A model generated the notes under the pieces. It searched no databases. It was not told the origin of the DNA and saw only the letters and a program-made list of their open reading frames with translations. A program made the translations under genes and the position numbers. Source: Planctomycetales bacterium ZRK34 (GTDB lineage: Bacteria > Planctomycetota > Phycisphaerae > Phycisphaerales > Zrk34). From it: a stretch of 64,000 bases of DNA. Shown in pieces: positions 18,640 through 30,320 of the stretch (positions within the stretch are counted from its first letter, which is position 1; the number at the start of each line of letters is the position of its first letter). Location of the stretch: positions 4,461,850-4,525,849 of the forward strand of contig CP050848.1 in NCBI GenBank assembly GCA_014873095.1. Direction: 5' to 3'.

Positions 18640-20094
18640 GTGCGCAAAGGGATTGATGTGGATCGACCGAAGTACGAAAAAATTCTGTTGCCGGCGCTGT
18701 TCACGATCGCGCTGGTGTATCTGATTCCGAATGTTCAGCCCGCCCTGGCGAGCGTGGGGATCGAACCGACCGCCGGCATGCTCACCGTCGCGCGGCGCGC
18801 CGTCGGCACGACGCTGGGGTTGAGCATTGCGTGGCTCTGCTGCGTGCTGATCGACGTATTCGTCTGGCAGGCGATGGTGCAGCGGCGCACCGGGCAGGCG
18901 GCGCCGCGACTGCTGGTGGCGATGCTTCGCGTGGTCGTGATGGCGCTGGCGATCAGCTTCATCGTGGCCTACGTGTTCGAGCAGCCGCTGACGGGCGTGC
19001 TGGTTTCCTCGGGTGTGGTCGGCATCGTGCTGGGCTTCGCGCTGCAGCGCACGATCAGCGACTTTTTCTCCGGCATCGCGATGAACGTCGAAAGCGCCTA
19101 CCGCCTCGGCGACTGGATCGAGGTCGACGGCGTCGTCGGTCGCGTCGTCGAAATCAACTGGCGCGCCACCCACCTGCTGCGGCTTGATCAGGTCACCGTC
19201 ATCCTGCCCAACAGCTACATCGCCGAGCGTCCCGTCAACAACTACAACCTGCCCGGCGCCCACTTCCGCGCCGAGTTCACCATCGGGCTCGAGTACGGCG
19301 TGCCGATCCCCGACGCCCGGCGGGTGCTGCTGGCCGGCGCGCGGTCAGCCCAGGGCGTGATGGAAAATCCCTCGGCCGATGTGCTGTGCACCGAGTTCGG
19401 CAACGACTCGATCCTCTACCGCATCCGCTTCTACGTCGCCAGCTACGCGCAGCTTCAGGAAGTGATCAACAATGTCGCCCTCAGCGTCAACCACCACATT
19501 TACCAGGCCGGCATGAGCGTGCCGTTTCCGAAGCGCGATGTGTTCATCGCCCGCATGCCGCCGCGTGAGATCGACCGCCGCAAGGATCGGGCGGCGCTGC
19601 TGGCGCGCATCGAGTTGTTCTCCGATCTCAGCAGCGATGAGATATCGCGCATCGCCGCCGGTCTCGCCGAGCGTAAGTTCACCGCCGGTCAGTTGATCGT
19701 CAGCGAAGGCGATCCCGGTACGACGCTTTACGTGGTCGTCGACGGCCTGCTGGAAGTGCGCGTCGAAGACCACGGGCAGTCACGCAAGGTGGCGCGCCTG
19801 GAGCCGGGGCACTTCTTCGGTGAGATGTCGCTGCTGACCGGCGAGCCGCGCTCGGCGACCATCGTCAGCGTCACCGGGTCGACGCTCTATGAACTGGATC
19901 GCGATGTGATGGCTCCGATTCTCCAGGACCGCCCCGAACTCGCCGAGACGCTCAGCCGCGCCCTGGCCGAGCGGAAAACGCAAACCGAAACACGTCTGCA
20001 AACCTCCGACGGCCCGTCGGACTCGGCCGCCCGCCGCCACCTCGCCGGTGATTTTCTCCGCAGAATTCAGGGCTTTTTCGGTTTGAATGAGTAG
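18640..20094 (+). CDS. MscS-type mechanosensitive channel with cyclic-nucleotide-binding domain
   Basis: A 484-residue inner-membrane channel. Four hydrophobic segments lie in the first 145 residues; the last contains SSGVVGIVLGFALQRTISDF, the pore-lining TM3 helix of MscS. The MscS beta domain follows (FSGIAMNVESAYRLGDWIEV). Residues about 325-445 form a cNMP-binding domain, with EGDPGTTLYVVVDGLLEVRV and FGEMSLLTGEPRSATIVS, the phosphate-binding cassette. This is the bCNG architecture, where ligand binding may gate or tune the channel. The start is a GTG. Confidence 0.88.
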   Translation: MRKGIDVDRPKYEKILLPALFTIALVYLIPNVQPALASVGIEPTAGMLTVARRAVGTTLGLSIAWLCCVLIDVFVWQAMVQRRTGQAAPRLLVAMLRVVVMALAISFIVAYVFEQPLTGVLVSSGVVGIVLGFALQRTISDFFSGIAMNVESAYRLGDWIEVDGVVGRVVEINWRATHLLRLDQVTVILPNSYIAERPVNNYNLPGAHFRAEFTIGLEYGVPIPDARRVLLAGARSAQGVMENPSADVLCTEFGNDSILYRIRFYVASYAQLQEVINNVALSVNHHIYQAGMSVPFPKRDVFIARMPPREIDRRKDRAALLARIELFSDLSSDEISRIAAGLAERKFTAGQLIVSEGDPGTTLYVVVDGLLEVRVEDHGQSRKVARLEPGHFFGEMSLLTGEPRSATIVSVTGSTLYELDRDVMAPILQDRPELAETLSRALAERKTQTETRLQTSDGPSDSAARRHLAGDFLRRIQGFFGLNE

Positions 20095-20178
20095 TAATGC
20101 GTATTGCCGGGGCATCAAGGCCGGGCCTTTTTGTGACGATACTTTGCATACACCCACGTCTACTGCAAAGGGCTGGCG

Positions 20179-21039
20179 ATGCCGCATCAGGCTTCGATGG
20201 ACAACTCCGGTGCAACGGATATTGAATCGCTGTTGCGCACAGTCGAACTGGTGACATTGCCCGCCGTCACGCTGCGGATCTTTCAGATCATTCGCGATCC
20301 GCAATGCAGCATCGAACAACTGTCGCAGGTCGTGCGGACTGATCCGCCGCTGTGCGTGCGTGTCTTGCGCGTCGTCAACAGCGCCCAGTACGGACTGCCG
20401 CGGCAGGTCAATTCGCTGGAACGCGCCATCGCGCTGCTCGGCCTGAGCGGCTTGAAGCGGATTCTCATCGCCGCCAATCTCACCGGCCTGTGTCCCGAAG
20501 GGCAGATCACCAACACCGTCTACGCCCAGCACATCTGGCAGCACAGCAATGCCGTCGCCTGCGCTTCACGCATTCTGGCTCAGCGGCTCGGCCACGAGAC
20601 ATCCAACGCCTACGTCGCCGGACTCATCCACGACCTGGGCATCATGTTGGAAATGCAGGTCCGCCGTGAGGCACTGGCGTCGACCATCGAGCGTGTCGAG
20701 CGCGATCATGTCGACTTCATGGCTGCCGAGCATCAAGCGCTGGGTTTCAATCACACCGACCTCGGCCGCGCCCTCTGCGAGCAGTGGGACTTGCCCGACG
20801 ACCTGGTTGCCGTGACCGCCTTTCATCACGACCCGATGGCCGCGCCGGTTGAGCATCGCCCGCTGGCCGGTATCGTTCACATCAGCGATGTGCTCGCCGC
20901 CCGCAACGGCATCGGCTACAGCGGCACCGTCGGCTCGCACGATCTGGACCCGGTGGCGCTTGAGTATCTGAATCTCGACGAAGAGGCGGTGGCTGAAGTC
21001 GAAGCCGAGTTGCGGAACAACCTCGAACATCGCGGTTGA
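20179..21039 (+). CDS. HDOD-domain signalling protein
   Basis: A 286-residue cytoplasmic protein made almost entirely of one HDOD domain (about residues 15-220). Typical segments are LPAVTLRIFQIIRDPQCSIE, VRVLRVVNSAQYGLPRQV and LLGLSGLKRILIA. HDOD proteins are HD-related but usually lack full metal-binding sets and act in regulation of motility, stress or c-di-GMP signalling. The middle has AGLIHDLGIMLE, a partial HD motif, and AFHHDPM later. It follows the channel gene by 84 bases and has no other obvious partner. Confidence 0.85.
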   Translation: MPHQASMDNSGATDIESLLRTVELVTLPAVTLRIFQIIRDPQCSIEQLSQVVRTDPPLCVRVLRVVNSAQYGLPRQVNSLERAIALLGLSGLKRILIAANLTGLCPEGQITNTVYAQHIWQHSNAVACASRILAQRLGHETSNAYVAGLIHDLGIMLEMQVRREALASTIERVERDHVDFMAAEHQALGFNHTDLGRALCEQWDLPDDLVAVTAFHHDPMAAPVEHRPLAGIVHISDVLAARNGIGYSGTVGSHDLDPVALEYLNLDEEAVAEVEAELRNNLEHRG

Positions 21040-21057
21040 GCGCCGCGGTCTGATCTG

Positions 21058-22995
21058 TCAATGCGTCGAAGTGATCGTCAACCGCTTGCCGGTGATCGTG
21101 ACGGGTTTGGCGGCGGCGGCCTCATCCGCGGCGGCGGGGCGGATCATCAGCTTGATCGTCGCTTCGGCCACGGGCTCACGCAGGCGAATGCCCACGCGGA
21201 CGGGTTCAAAATGCCGAGGGTTTTCAAGCTTTTCTGCAACCAGGTCGTACGGCTGGGCGCAGGTGATTTCAACACGCAACGCCGCGCCTGATTCATCACG
21301 CACATAAAGCACACCGCTGTCGCCGCGGCGCCAGTCGTCGACGCCGACCAGGGCGGTTTCGATCGTGCCGGGGACTTTGAGTTGGATATGGTCGGTCATC
21401 GTCAGCGAGCCTTCGCCGCGCCGGTCGTAGCGCCATGTGCGCTGGGCGCCGGACAGGTTCGCATCCTTGTAACAGGCGGTCAGATCAATCGCGAAGGTGT
21501 CGGCCTCATCGGTGAACTCGGTGGAGACGACCTTGGCGGCGGCCGCGCGGCCGGGCTGCTGAAGCTGTCCGTCGATGACGGGCACGCTGTGGCCGTATGA
21601 GTTCATGATCGCGAAGGTGTAGCGTTTGGAGCTGAACGTGTCGGCGGTGTAGACCATGGAGCCGGGGTCGAGAATCAGGGCCTTGCCATCGAGCACGACG
21701 GTCATCGAGCCGACGTCGTTGTGGTTGTGATGCTCGGCGTTGTGACCGGCTTTGAGCGCCGCGGCGAAACGTTGCTTGGTCTGCTCGCCGGGGCGGACGA
21801 TCATGACGCCGCCCTGATCGAAATATGTGCGCCGAGCGTGTTCAGCGACGTGCTCGTGCTGCGCGCCGGCGGTCGGTGAAAACAGGGCCACCATCGTCCA
21901 GTACATCAAGCCGGTGTCGGCGGCGTCAGCCTCTTTGGGCGCGGGTTGCCACCCGAGGTAGGTCATCAGATCACTGCCGGGCTTGCCGTGCGGCGAGGCG
22001 TCGGCGAAGGAGGGCCAGACGTCGTCGAGGATGTGGATGTTCAGCGGAAACTTTGCCGCGGCGCGGGCCTTGTCGTCATCGAGCAGATCGATCTTGCCGC
22101 CGGTCTGTTGCAACAGCATCTGGCGCAGCACGGCGAAGTGGCCGAACCCGTAGTTCCAGTAGCCGAGCCCTTCGGAGCAATACCCGTCGGCGGTGAACCC
22201 GGCGAGGAATCGCGTCATGTTGTCCATCGCTGAAGCGACCGCCTCGGCGCGCTCGCGTTTGGAATCGACCGTCGAGAGAATCACGCCGGTCGTGCCCGCG
22301 GTGCAGACGGCATTCCAGTTGTTGGTCGTCTGCTGCCACCAGTGGCGACGGCGGAGCGGGGACTTTTCAGGATTGCGGATCGTGTCGAAGACCGGATCGA
22401 TGATGCGGCGCTGGAGGTTGTCCTTGATGAGCTGGCGGGTGGCTTCGTCGAGGCGGCTGGCGAGCAGGCTGCGCGTCAGCGCCATTTCGTAACCGTACAT
22501 GGCGACGCCGAGGTCGACGTAGTTCTGCTTGCCGTCGACGACGACATGCTTGCGATCGTGGGCCGGGAGCATCCAGGACGGGTCGGAGCACATCACCTCG
22601 ACGGCCTGCTTGATCGCCGGCACGAATCGCCCGCGGTTTTCCAGCAGTTCACCCATCACGAGCACGCGCAGATGACGCCATCGCCGACCGTTGTGCGACT
22701 GAAAATGCGAGCGGTTGCCGTTCTCGAAATACTCCATGTAGAGGTCACGGCGGAATGCGTCGATGGGCTTTTCAGCCAGCTTCGCGGCGGCGGCGATGGC
22801 CCGCTTGCCGGAGGCGGTTTTGGCGATCGGGTCCCATGCGGCGCGGTCGTCGATCGAGCGACCGATCACGCTGGTCGGCTCATCGGGCAGCATGGTCATG
22901 ATCTCGTCGAGCGACGGCGCGGCGGGCGCCTGCCCGGCCGGCAGCAGCATGATGAGAAACAACAGGCAAAACGTGTGAATTCCGCGGGTGTGCAT
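21058..22995 (-). CDS. Heparinase II/III-like polysaccharide lyase
   Basis: A 645-residue secreted protein. A signal peptide (about residues 1-25, ending PAA) is followed by an alpha/alpha-toroid region containing WWQQTTNNWNAVC and GLGYWNYGFGHF, then a beta-sandwich heparinase II/III domain with AGHNAEHHNHNDVGSMTVVLDG, where conserved His residues of the family sit. Family members cleave acidic polysaccharides such as heparin, alginate or related uronans by beta-elimination; the true substrate is unknown. The ATG at 22995 is chosen because AGAGG stands seven to eight bases before it. Confidence 0.85.
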   Translation of the reverse strand: MHTRGIHTFCLLFLIMLLPAGQAPAAPSLDEIMTMLPDEPTSVIGRSIDDRAAWDPIAKTASGKRAIAAAAKLAEKPIDAFRRDLYMEYFENGNRSHFQSHNGRRWRHLRVLVMGELLENRGRFVPAIKQAVEVMCSDPSWMLPAHDRKHVVVDGKQNYVDLGVAMYGYEMALTRSLLASRLDEATRQLIKDNLQRRIIDPVFDTIRNPEKSPLRRRHWWQQTTNNWNAVCTAGTTGVILSTVDSKRERAEAVASAMDNMTRFLAGFTADGYCSEGLGYWNYGFGHFAVLRQMLLQQTGGKIDLLDDDKARAAAKFPLNIHILDDVWPSFADASPHGKPGSDLMTYLGWQPAPKEADAADTGLMYWTMVALFSPTAGAQHEHVAEHARRTYFDQGGVMIVRPGEQTKQRFAAALKAGHNAEHHNHNDVGSMTVVLDGKALILDPGSMVYTADTFSSKRYTFAIMNSYGHSVPVIDGQLQQPGRAAAAKVVSTEFTDEADTFAIDLTACYKDANLSGAQRTWRYDRRGEGSLTMTDHIQLKVPGTIETALVGVDDWRRGDSGVLYVRDESGAALRVEITCAQPYDLVAEKLENPRHFEPVRVGIRLREPVAEATIKLMIRPAAADEAAAAKPVTITGKRLTITSTH

Positions 22996-23124
22996 GGTCG
23001 ATATCCTCTGTGTTGGCAACGTATGCCCGATCGGCGGTATTGCTCAGGCCTGCCCCGATCGGCGCGAGTCGGATTTTCACGCTTTTCGTGATATCATGTG
23101 CCTTGATCCAGCCAGAGAAACACC

Positions 23125-24564
<1,440 letters not shown>

Positions 24565-24593
24565 GCGCGGTCACACCGGTCTACAATGTTCAC

Positions 24594-25064
24594 ATGCACC
24601 AAGCGATCATTCGCCTGTGGGTTGTCGCGCTGCTGATCAGTTTGTCGGCCGCGGTCATGGCTGCGGATAAACCCGATCCGCGTGTGCCCAAGGCGCTGCT
24701 GGTGTTGCACAACCGCCTGCGCGCCAAAGCTGACAAACCCGAACTCCAACTCAACGACACGCTCACCGCCATCGCCCAGCGATACGCCGACTACCTGGCC
24801 GAGTCCGGCAAGCTCGGTCACGAAGAGCAGGGGACGCTGAGCGATCGGCTTCAGGTTGCCGGTTATCGCTACCGGCGCGCCGGTGAAAATCTCGCCCGTG
24901 GCCAGCGCTCGCCCAAAGAGGCGGTCAGTTCATGGTTTCAATCGCCGCCGCACCGCGCCAACATGCTCGGTGATTTCGACGAAGTCGGTTTCGGCTACGC
25001 CCGCAGCCGGGGCGGTGAAATCACCTGGGTTGCCGTCTTTGCCACCCCCGCCCCGAAGCCGTGA
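24594..25064 (+). CDS. Secreted CAP/SCP-domain protein (YkwD-like)
   Basis: A 156-residue protein with a signal peptide (residues 1-23, ending VMA) and one CAP superfamily domain. Family features are LLVLHNRLRAKADKPELQLN at the N-terminal helix, SGKLGHEEQGTLSDRL, YRRAGENLARG, and SWFQSPPHRANMLGDFDEVGFG with the H-R-x-N-M/I-L block. Bacterial CAP proteins are exported or surface-bound; their activity is mostly unknown. It begins 29 bases after thrC and may share its transcript. Confidence 0.85.
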   Translation: MHQAIIRLWVVALLISLSAAVMAADKPDPRVPKALLVLHNRLRAKADKPELQLNDTLTAIAQRYADYLAESGKLGHEEQGTLSDRLQVAGYRYRRAGENLARGQRSPKEAVSSWFQSPPHRANMLGDFDEVGFGYARSRGGEITWVAVFATPAPKP

Positions 25065-25199
25065 TTATTCCCGCCGCGGACGCTGCGGAATCGCTGAATC
25101 AACAGGCAAAATCGTTGATTTTTCACGGTCGTCTATTTATGCTGGAAGCCTGTCAGTTCTAAAAAGGCCCAGTTCGTTAAACGACAAAGGAGATTTGAT

Positions 25200-26024
25200 A
25201 TGGCGTTCAACCATGTTCGCGCATTGTTCGCGGTGTTGTCACTTGTGCTGGCTATGACCGTGCAAGCTCAAGCCGCGGTGGTGGCTCACTGGTCCTTTGA
25301 CGCTGACAGCGGCACGTCGGTCGCCGACTCAGCCCGACCGGGTTCGCCCGGGACCATCATCGACAGTGCCGGCACGCTCAATGCCCCGGGTGTCTTCAAC
25401 GCCTCCGGCCCGCTTTCCACCGGTGGGGTCGAACTGTCGGGCAACTCCCAAGGCGTTCGCGTTCCCCGCATCGACCTGGCCACTAGCAGCTTCACCTTCG
25501 CCGCCTGGATCGATCCCACCAGCCTCACCCCGCAGGCGCAGATCTTCGGCGACTGGTCCTCCCCCTGGCAGATGCGCTTCTACATCAACAGCCTCGACGC
25601 CCCCAACCCCGGCAAGCTCGGCTTTGACCTGCGCGCCGATGGACCAAATCCCAACAACGGCAACATCATCGGCCTGACCACCGGTAGCACCTACGTCACC
25701 ACCGGCAGCGGCTTCCAGCACGTGGCCGTCACATGGGACCGCGACACCAAGACCGCCACCATTTATTACAACGGCGCGGTCGTCGGATCCGCTACCAGCG
25801 CCATGACCAACGTCGACGCCATCGACGGCAATCACGCCAACTACGACATCGGCTACAAGCAGGACGGCGGCGGTGAATTCATCGGCAACATGGATGAGGT
25901 ATGGGTGTTCACCACCGCGCTGGGCGTCAACGACATCCAGTCGCTCATCACGGCCAACGCCATTCCCGAACCGTCATCGCTTTGCCTGCTGGCGATCGCC
26001 GGCCTGATGCTCCGCCGCCGCTGA
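25200..26024 (+). CDS. PEP-CTERM protein with LamG-like domain
   Basis: A 274-residue exported protein. A signal peptide (residues 1-28, ending AQA) is followed by a concanavalin-like LamG/laminin-G domain at about residues 32-245: VAHWSFDADSGTSVADSA, then TFAAWIDPTS, HVAVTWDRDTKTATIYYNG and GNMDEVWVFTTAL. The C-terminus (IPEPSSLCLLAIAGLMLRR) is a PEP-CTERM tail. A good SD (AAAGGAG) lies about eight bases upstream of the ATG. Such domains often bind glycans or proteins outside the cell; the ligand is unknown. Confidence 0.85.
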   Translation: MAFNHVRALFAVLSLVLAMTVQAQAAVVAHWSFDADSGTSVADSARPGSPGTIIDSAGTLNAPGVFNASGPLSTGGVELSGNSQGVRVPRIDLATSSFTFAAWIDPTSLTPQAQIFGDWSSPWQMRFYINSLDAPNPGKLGFDLRADGPNPNNGNIIGLTTGSTYVTTGSGFQHVAVTWDRDTKTATIYYNGAVVGSATSAMTNVDAIDGNHANYDIGYKQDGGGEFIGNMDEVWVFTTALGVNDIQSLITANAIPEPSSLCLLAIAGLMLRRR

Positions 26025-26264
26025 ACTTTCACCTTGTCGCAAACACCGAACGACACCACCATAAGCTGGCGGTGGTGGTGCATTGATTGGCAAGTATTGG
26101 AATTGCGGGAATCTCGTATCACCACATCGCTCATTTTTATTGACCCATTCATGCCGGCGGGTTAATCTGAATTCGGCTGGCTGATTCCGGGGCATGGCAG
26201 TTCATGCCGCCGACTCCTGTCGGATCATTCCGAGGTTTAAGCGACAATCTATGAGGGCTTAGTG

Positions 26265-29200
26265 ATGCGTTACCCGATCCGCCGCTGCGATGTGTTCATC
26301 GTCGTGATGTTATTGCTACTGATCGACTCCATCGGCTTCGCCCAGACCGACGCCACCTGGCTGAACCCCGTCGACGGCAACTGGTCAGACGCAGCCAACT
26401 GGTCGACAGACCCGGTCTATCCCAACAACGGTTCCCCCGCCGCCGGCGACATGTATAACGTCACGATCGACGTGACAGGCTCGCCGTACGTGATCGACGT
26501 TTCCCCTGGGATTACGCTCAACAACCTGACGCTGAATTCTTCAGATTGCTCACTGATCATGCGGAATGGCCTGAACATTCAGGAAACACTCAACCTGCAG
26601 GCCGGCGCGTTTCATATGACTCGTGGAACTTTGTCCAACGCCACCGTCGTCGGCGGACCTGACGAGTCAGTCGTCATCGGCTATGACAGGCTCGGCGGTG
26701 AAGATGTGACATTCGACCATGTTACACTGTACGTTCCAGTCACAGTCCAGGCTGGCTACAACCGCGGGGACGTAAAGATTGTCAACGACTTGGCGATTGA
26801 AGGCACAACCTTTGATGCGCGGTATGAGGATTTTGTATGGGCGGGCGGTCGCTTGACCAGCCAAACGCACGGAGACTTTCTTCTGAGCGCAACAATTCAG
26901 GTCATCAGTTCGGACGGACTGACCATCGATCCAACGATCACGGTGACAGGAGCCGGGTCGTCGGGCAACCTTGGTGGTACGGGTTCGACGATTCTCAATC
27001 ACGGCGTGATTCAAACACTTACATCGGCCGACAGATTCACCATCGCCGCCAGCGAGTTCACCAATCAGGGCCTCATCGAAATTCAGGGCGGGTCGAATAT
27101 CTGGCTCAACAGCGTCCACTGGAACAACCAGGGCGTCATCCGTCTGTCCGACGGCGAGCTCGACCTCGGCGGCTTGATCACCATGAGCGACGTCGGCGTC
27201 ATCGAACGATCCGCAGGCACGACGGTTCGGCTCCGCGGCAATTTCGACAATACCGGACAGACGCTGGCGCTGGACGCTTTCGAGGGGGGATGGGAACTGG
27301 CCGGTGAGATATCCGGCGGTCGCATCAGTGCCGAGGGCGATCGTGAACTACTCGTGGGCTCGACCAACTGGAGCAGATCCGACATGGCCTACCTGCGAGA
27401 TGTGGAGGTCGACCCGAACATCCGCGTCAAGGCCCGCGCCCAACTGACCGTCGGCAGCGATGCGGTGCTGCACGGTGATCGGCTGACGATTGAAGACGGC
27501 GGTAGTGCGATTTTTGAGGATGATGTCGACTACCTGACGATCGCGTTTGCGAACACGGTCTACAACCCCGGCATGTTCTCCGCCCCGACGCTCGGCCCGA
27601 ATTCAACCGTCACCGTACATGACGGCGATGGTAACCTGTCAACTAACAACCTCGGACTGATCGTCATCGATGCACCGGAACACTACCTGCAATATACCGG
27701 CTCCGGTCGCAACGACGGTGTGATCGAACTCAGCGCCGGCGAGCTGCGCCTCAGCGGTGGTTTTACCTTCGATCAACTTGGGACGATCCATCGCACCGGC
27801 GGGCATATCGTACTCGACCAGAGACTCGTGGACCCGGACGGCGTCTTTGAGATCGACTCGACCTACGGCTCGATCGACCTCGGTGAGAACGCGGAAATCC
27901 GATGGATGACAATCACTACCACTGATGGTGCACGGCTTGTCGCCGCGGAAACCGGCGCCTCATTGCAGTATGCCACCATCGCAGGCGAATTGGCGATTCT
28001 CCCCGGTGTCGAGCTGCCGATCGACGACAGTCAACTGGCCGGCGGAAGCATCAGCCTCGAAGGCGCCGGTGAGCAGTTCGCCAAACTGACCGGTTCGTAC
28101 AACTCGGTGCTTGAAGGCACGGGCGAGGTCGTTTTCAACGGAGCCGACGACGCCAATCGCATCACGCTGGACATTGGGCAACAGGTGACCGTTCGCACCG
28201 GCGCCTCCGGCGGTCATTTACAAAGCTGCTATAACGACGGGCAGATCATCCTCGACAACCCCGATGCGAAACTGTACATCGAAGCCGAGTTCTACAACCG
28301 CGGGCAAATCATCATGTCTGACGGCACTCTCGTGCTCGACGGCGCTGACTGGCTCTACCTCGAAGGCAACTCATTCGGATACAAACGCTGCTATCTGTCC
28401 CGTCTGGGCGACATTCAGATCACTGGCGGGAAGGTCTGGGTTACGGCCCATACGATGAAGCTCGATGGCATCGCGATGGACCTGGATCAGTACGGTTCCG
28501 TGGAAGTATTCGACGACGTGACTTTCTCGAACGGCAGCATCGTCAGTACCGGCGACAACCAACTGATCATCCGCGGCAAGAATGTGGATCTGTCAGGCTT
28601 GACGATGGTCGATGCTGACATACGGGTTGCTCCCGGCGGCGAATTGACATGGTCAACACCTTTTGCGGAAGGTCGGCGGCTGATTCTAAATGGCGATGCA
28701 ACTGGCATCGCCAGCGCTATCGTATCGAGCGACGGCGAGACGATCTTCAACGGCTCAGACAACGCCAATGTCATCACAATGCCATCATTTACCGGCCTCG
28801 GCGCCACCGGCGTCATACGAACCGGCACAACCGGCGGGACCATCAATTCCTGGGGGACCATGCAATCTTTAGGCACAATCATCGCAGATACCCCCGGCGC
28901 AACACTTACAATCGACAGCCAAGGATCGTTCCTTAATCGTGGTGAAATGCGCGTCGGCAGCGGCGCGGAGGTTGTGGTCCTGCTCGTGGAAGGCAACGAG
29001 GTGTACACGCCGAAGTATTACCAGTATGCCAACAAGCTGCGGCTGGATGGTGGCAAATTCACGGCACGCAAGATTGCCGTTGCCAACGCTGTCGTCGAAG
29101 GCAACGGGGATATCGTGGGTGATGTTGAAGTGGCCAGTACCGGCACGATCGCGCCGGGTTTTTCCGCCGGGCGGATCAATATTGATGGCAACCTGTCCGT

Positions 29201-29786
29201 GCTCGCGGAAACGCCCACGATGCAGATCGAACTCGGCGGCACGAGTCCCGGCGAGGAACATGACCAGATCGCGATCACCGGGGATGTCGCGCTCGACGGC
29301 GTGCTGGCGCTTTCGTTGATCGACGACTATGTCCCGAGTGCCGGGGATGTGTTCGAGATCATGACGTATCAGGGCGTACGCGCCGGGCGATTCGACCATG
29401 TCGATACCACCGCCGTCGGCGCGCTCGGCGATCTGGCGCTGGCGGTGTTGTATGACGATGACCTCGGCGGGCTGGCCGGGTCGGTCCTCGTGCGGGCGAC
29501 GCTCATCGGCGATGCCAACTCGGATAACATCGTCGACATCGCTGACCTGACGCGGTTGAGTCAGAACTACGGCCGCGTCGATGATGTGAGTTGGAGCCAG
29601 GGCGACTTCAATCAGGACGGCTCAATCGACATCGCCGATCTTGTGCAACTCAGTCAGCACTATGGTCAGAGCGTCGAGGTGCTGGAGGCTTTTGTCGCCG
29701 CGGCTCAGACTCCCGAACCCGCCACAGCGGGCGTCGTGCTTGTGATGATGTCGCTGCTGCATCGCCGCGGACGACGAAGCGCTTAA
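26265..29786 (+). CDS. Large secreted beta-repeat protein with dockerin and PEP-CTERM tail
   Basis: A 1173-residue exported protein. After the signal peptide (about residues 1-25), residues 30-1000 are a long series of short beta strands with recurring stretches such as LNNLTLNSSDCSLIM and FNGADDANRITLD, suggesting a solenoid like those of adhesins. Residues about 1082-1135 are a type I dockerin with two calcium-binding EF-hand-like repeats (GDANSDNIVDIADL and GDFNQDGSIDIADL). The end (TPEPATAGVVLVMMSLLHRR) is a PEP-CTERM tail. Having both a dockerin and a PEP-CTERM sorting signal is typical of planctomycete surface proteins. Confidence 0.82.
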   Translation: MRYPIRRCDVFIVVMLLLLIDSIGFAQTDATWLNPVDGNWSDAANWSTDPVYPNNGSPAAGDMYNVTIDVTGSPYVIDVSPGITLNNLTLNSSDCSLIMRNGLNIQETLNLQAGAFHMTRGTLSNATVVGGPDESVVIGYDRLGGEDVTFDHVTLYVPVTVQAGYNRGDVKIVNDLAIEGTTFDARYEDFVWAGGRLTSQTHGDFLLSATIQVISSDGLTIDPTITVTGAGSSGNLGGTGSTILNHGVIQTLTSADRFTIAASEFTNQGLIEIQGGSNIWLNSVHWNNQGVIRLSDGELDLGGLITMSDVGVIERSAGTTVRLRGNFDNTGQTLALDAFEGGWELAGEISGGRISAEGDRELLVGSTNWSRSDMAYLRDVEVDPNIRVKARAQLTVGSDAVLHGDRLTIEDGGSAIFEDDVDYLTIAFANTVYNPGMFSAPTLGPNSTVTVHDGDGNLSTNNLGLIVIDAPEHYLQYTGSGRNDGVIELSAGELRLSGGFTFDQLGTIHRTGGHIVLDQRLVDPDGVFEIDSTYGSIDLGENAEIRWMTITTTDGARLVAAETGASLQYATIAGELAILPGVELPIDDSQLAGGSISLEGAGEQFAKLTGSYNSVLEGTGEVVFNGADDANRITLDIGQQVTVRTGASGGHLQSCYNDGQIILDNPDAKLYIEAEFYNRGQIIMSDGTLVLDGADWLYLEGNSFGYKRCYLSRLGDIQITGGKVWVTAHTMKLDGIAMDLDQYGSVEVFDDVTFSNGSIVSTGDNQLIIRGKNVDLSGLTMVDADIRVAPGGELTWSTPFAEGRRLILNGDATGIASAIVSSDGETIFNGSDNANVITMPSFTGLGATGVIRTGTTGGTINSWGTMQSLGTIIADTPGATLTIDSQGSFLNRGEMRVGSGAEVVVLLVEGNEVYTPKYYQYANKLRLDGGKFTARKIAVANAVVEGNGDIVGDVEVASTGTIAPGFSAGRINIDGNLSVLAETPTMQIELGGTSPGEEHDQIAITGDVALDGVLALSLIDDYVPSAGDVFEIMTYQGVRAGRFDHVDTTAVGALGDLALAVLYDDDLGGLAGSVLVRATLIGDANSDNIVDIADLTRLSQNYGRVDDVSWSQGDFNQDGSIDIADLVQLSQHYGQSVEVLEAFVAAAQTPEPATAGVVLVMMSLLHRRGRRSA

Positions 29787-30320
29787 AGCTTGTTTCTATT
29801 GATTGGTTCGATCTTCCGTAGCCCGATCGGTGCGGTTATGTCGTATTTCGATGTATAACTTCGCCATCGTGTCCGTAGTTGAATCCCCCATGATGCCTTC
29901 GCATGTTTCAACTGCACGGTCGCTCCGTGCGGCAGTACATCATGGTCAGTGGCTGGGGTGGCCCATGAGCCATGTGTCAGGGTGACACCGGTGCCGCGAG
30001 GTTGGCCTTACGAGCCTCGGCAACTGCCGAATCAAGGCGGCTTCCGGTGGCTTGTGCAAAACGCCCACAATATGGCGTGTAAATTGACGTTTCGACGCGC
30101 GGGCAGGCCCCCGAGACGTATCAGGGCATGTTCTCAATGATCGACGATTGTCGTGCTAAACGCTTTAGGACAAACACCCAAAGGCGGGCGGGAACGCCAA
30201 AAGGCTCTTGTTCGTGAATTATTTCACAGATACTGTTTGTATATCCAAATGCACGCGGTCTGTGGGGTGTCCCCGCAGGCGGCGCGACATGCACGACGGT
30301 GCATAGGGGCCATACAAGCA
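29787..30320. other. 534-base intergenic region before the respiratory operon
   Basis: No convincing gene. The short frames here give low-complexity translations without family features. It must hold the promoter of the HybAB-fusion operon; an A/T-rich stretch near 30215-30245 just upstream is the most likely place. No repeats of the families listed elsewhere were seen. Confidence 0.3.

Noticed and set aside
29949..30140. 63-codon frame in the gap before the HybAB operon
   Set aside because: No start context, biased Arg/Pro/Cys composition and no homology pattern; overlapped by a similar frame on the other strand.
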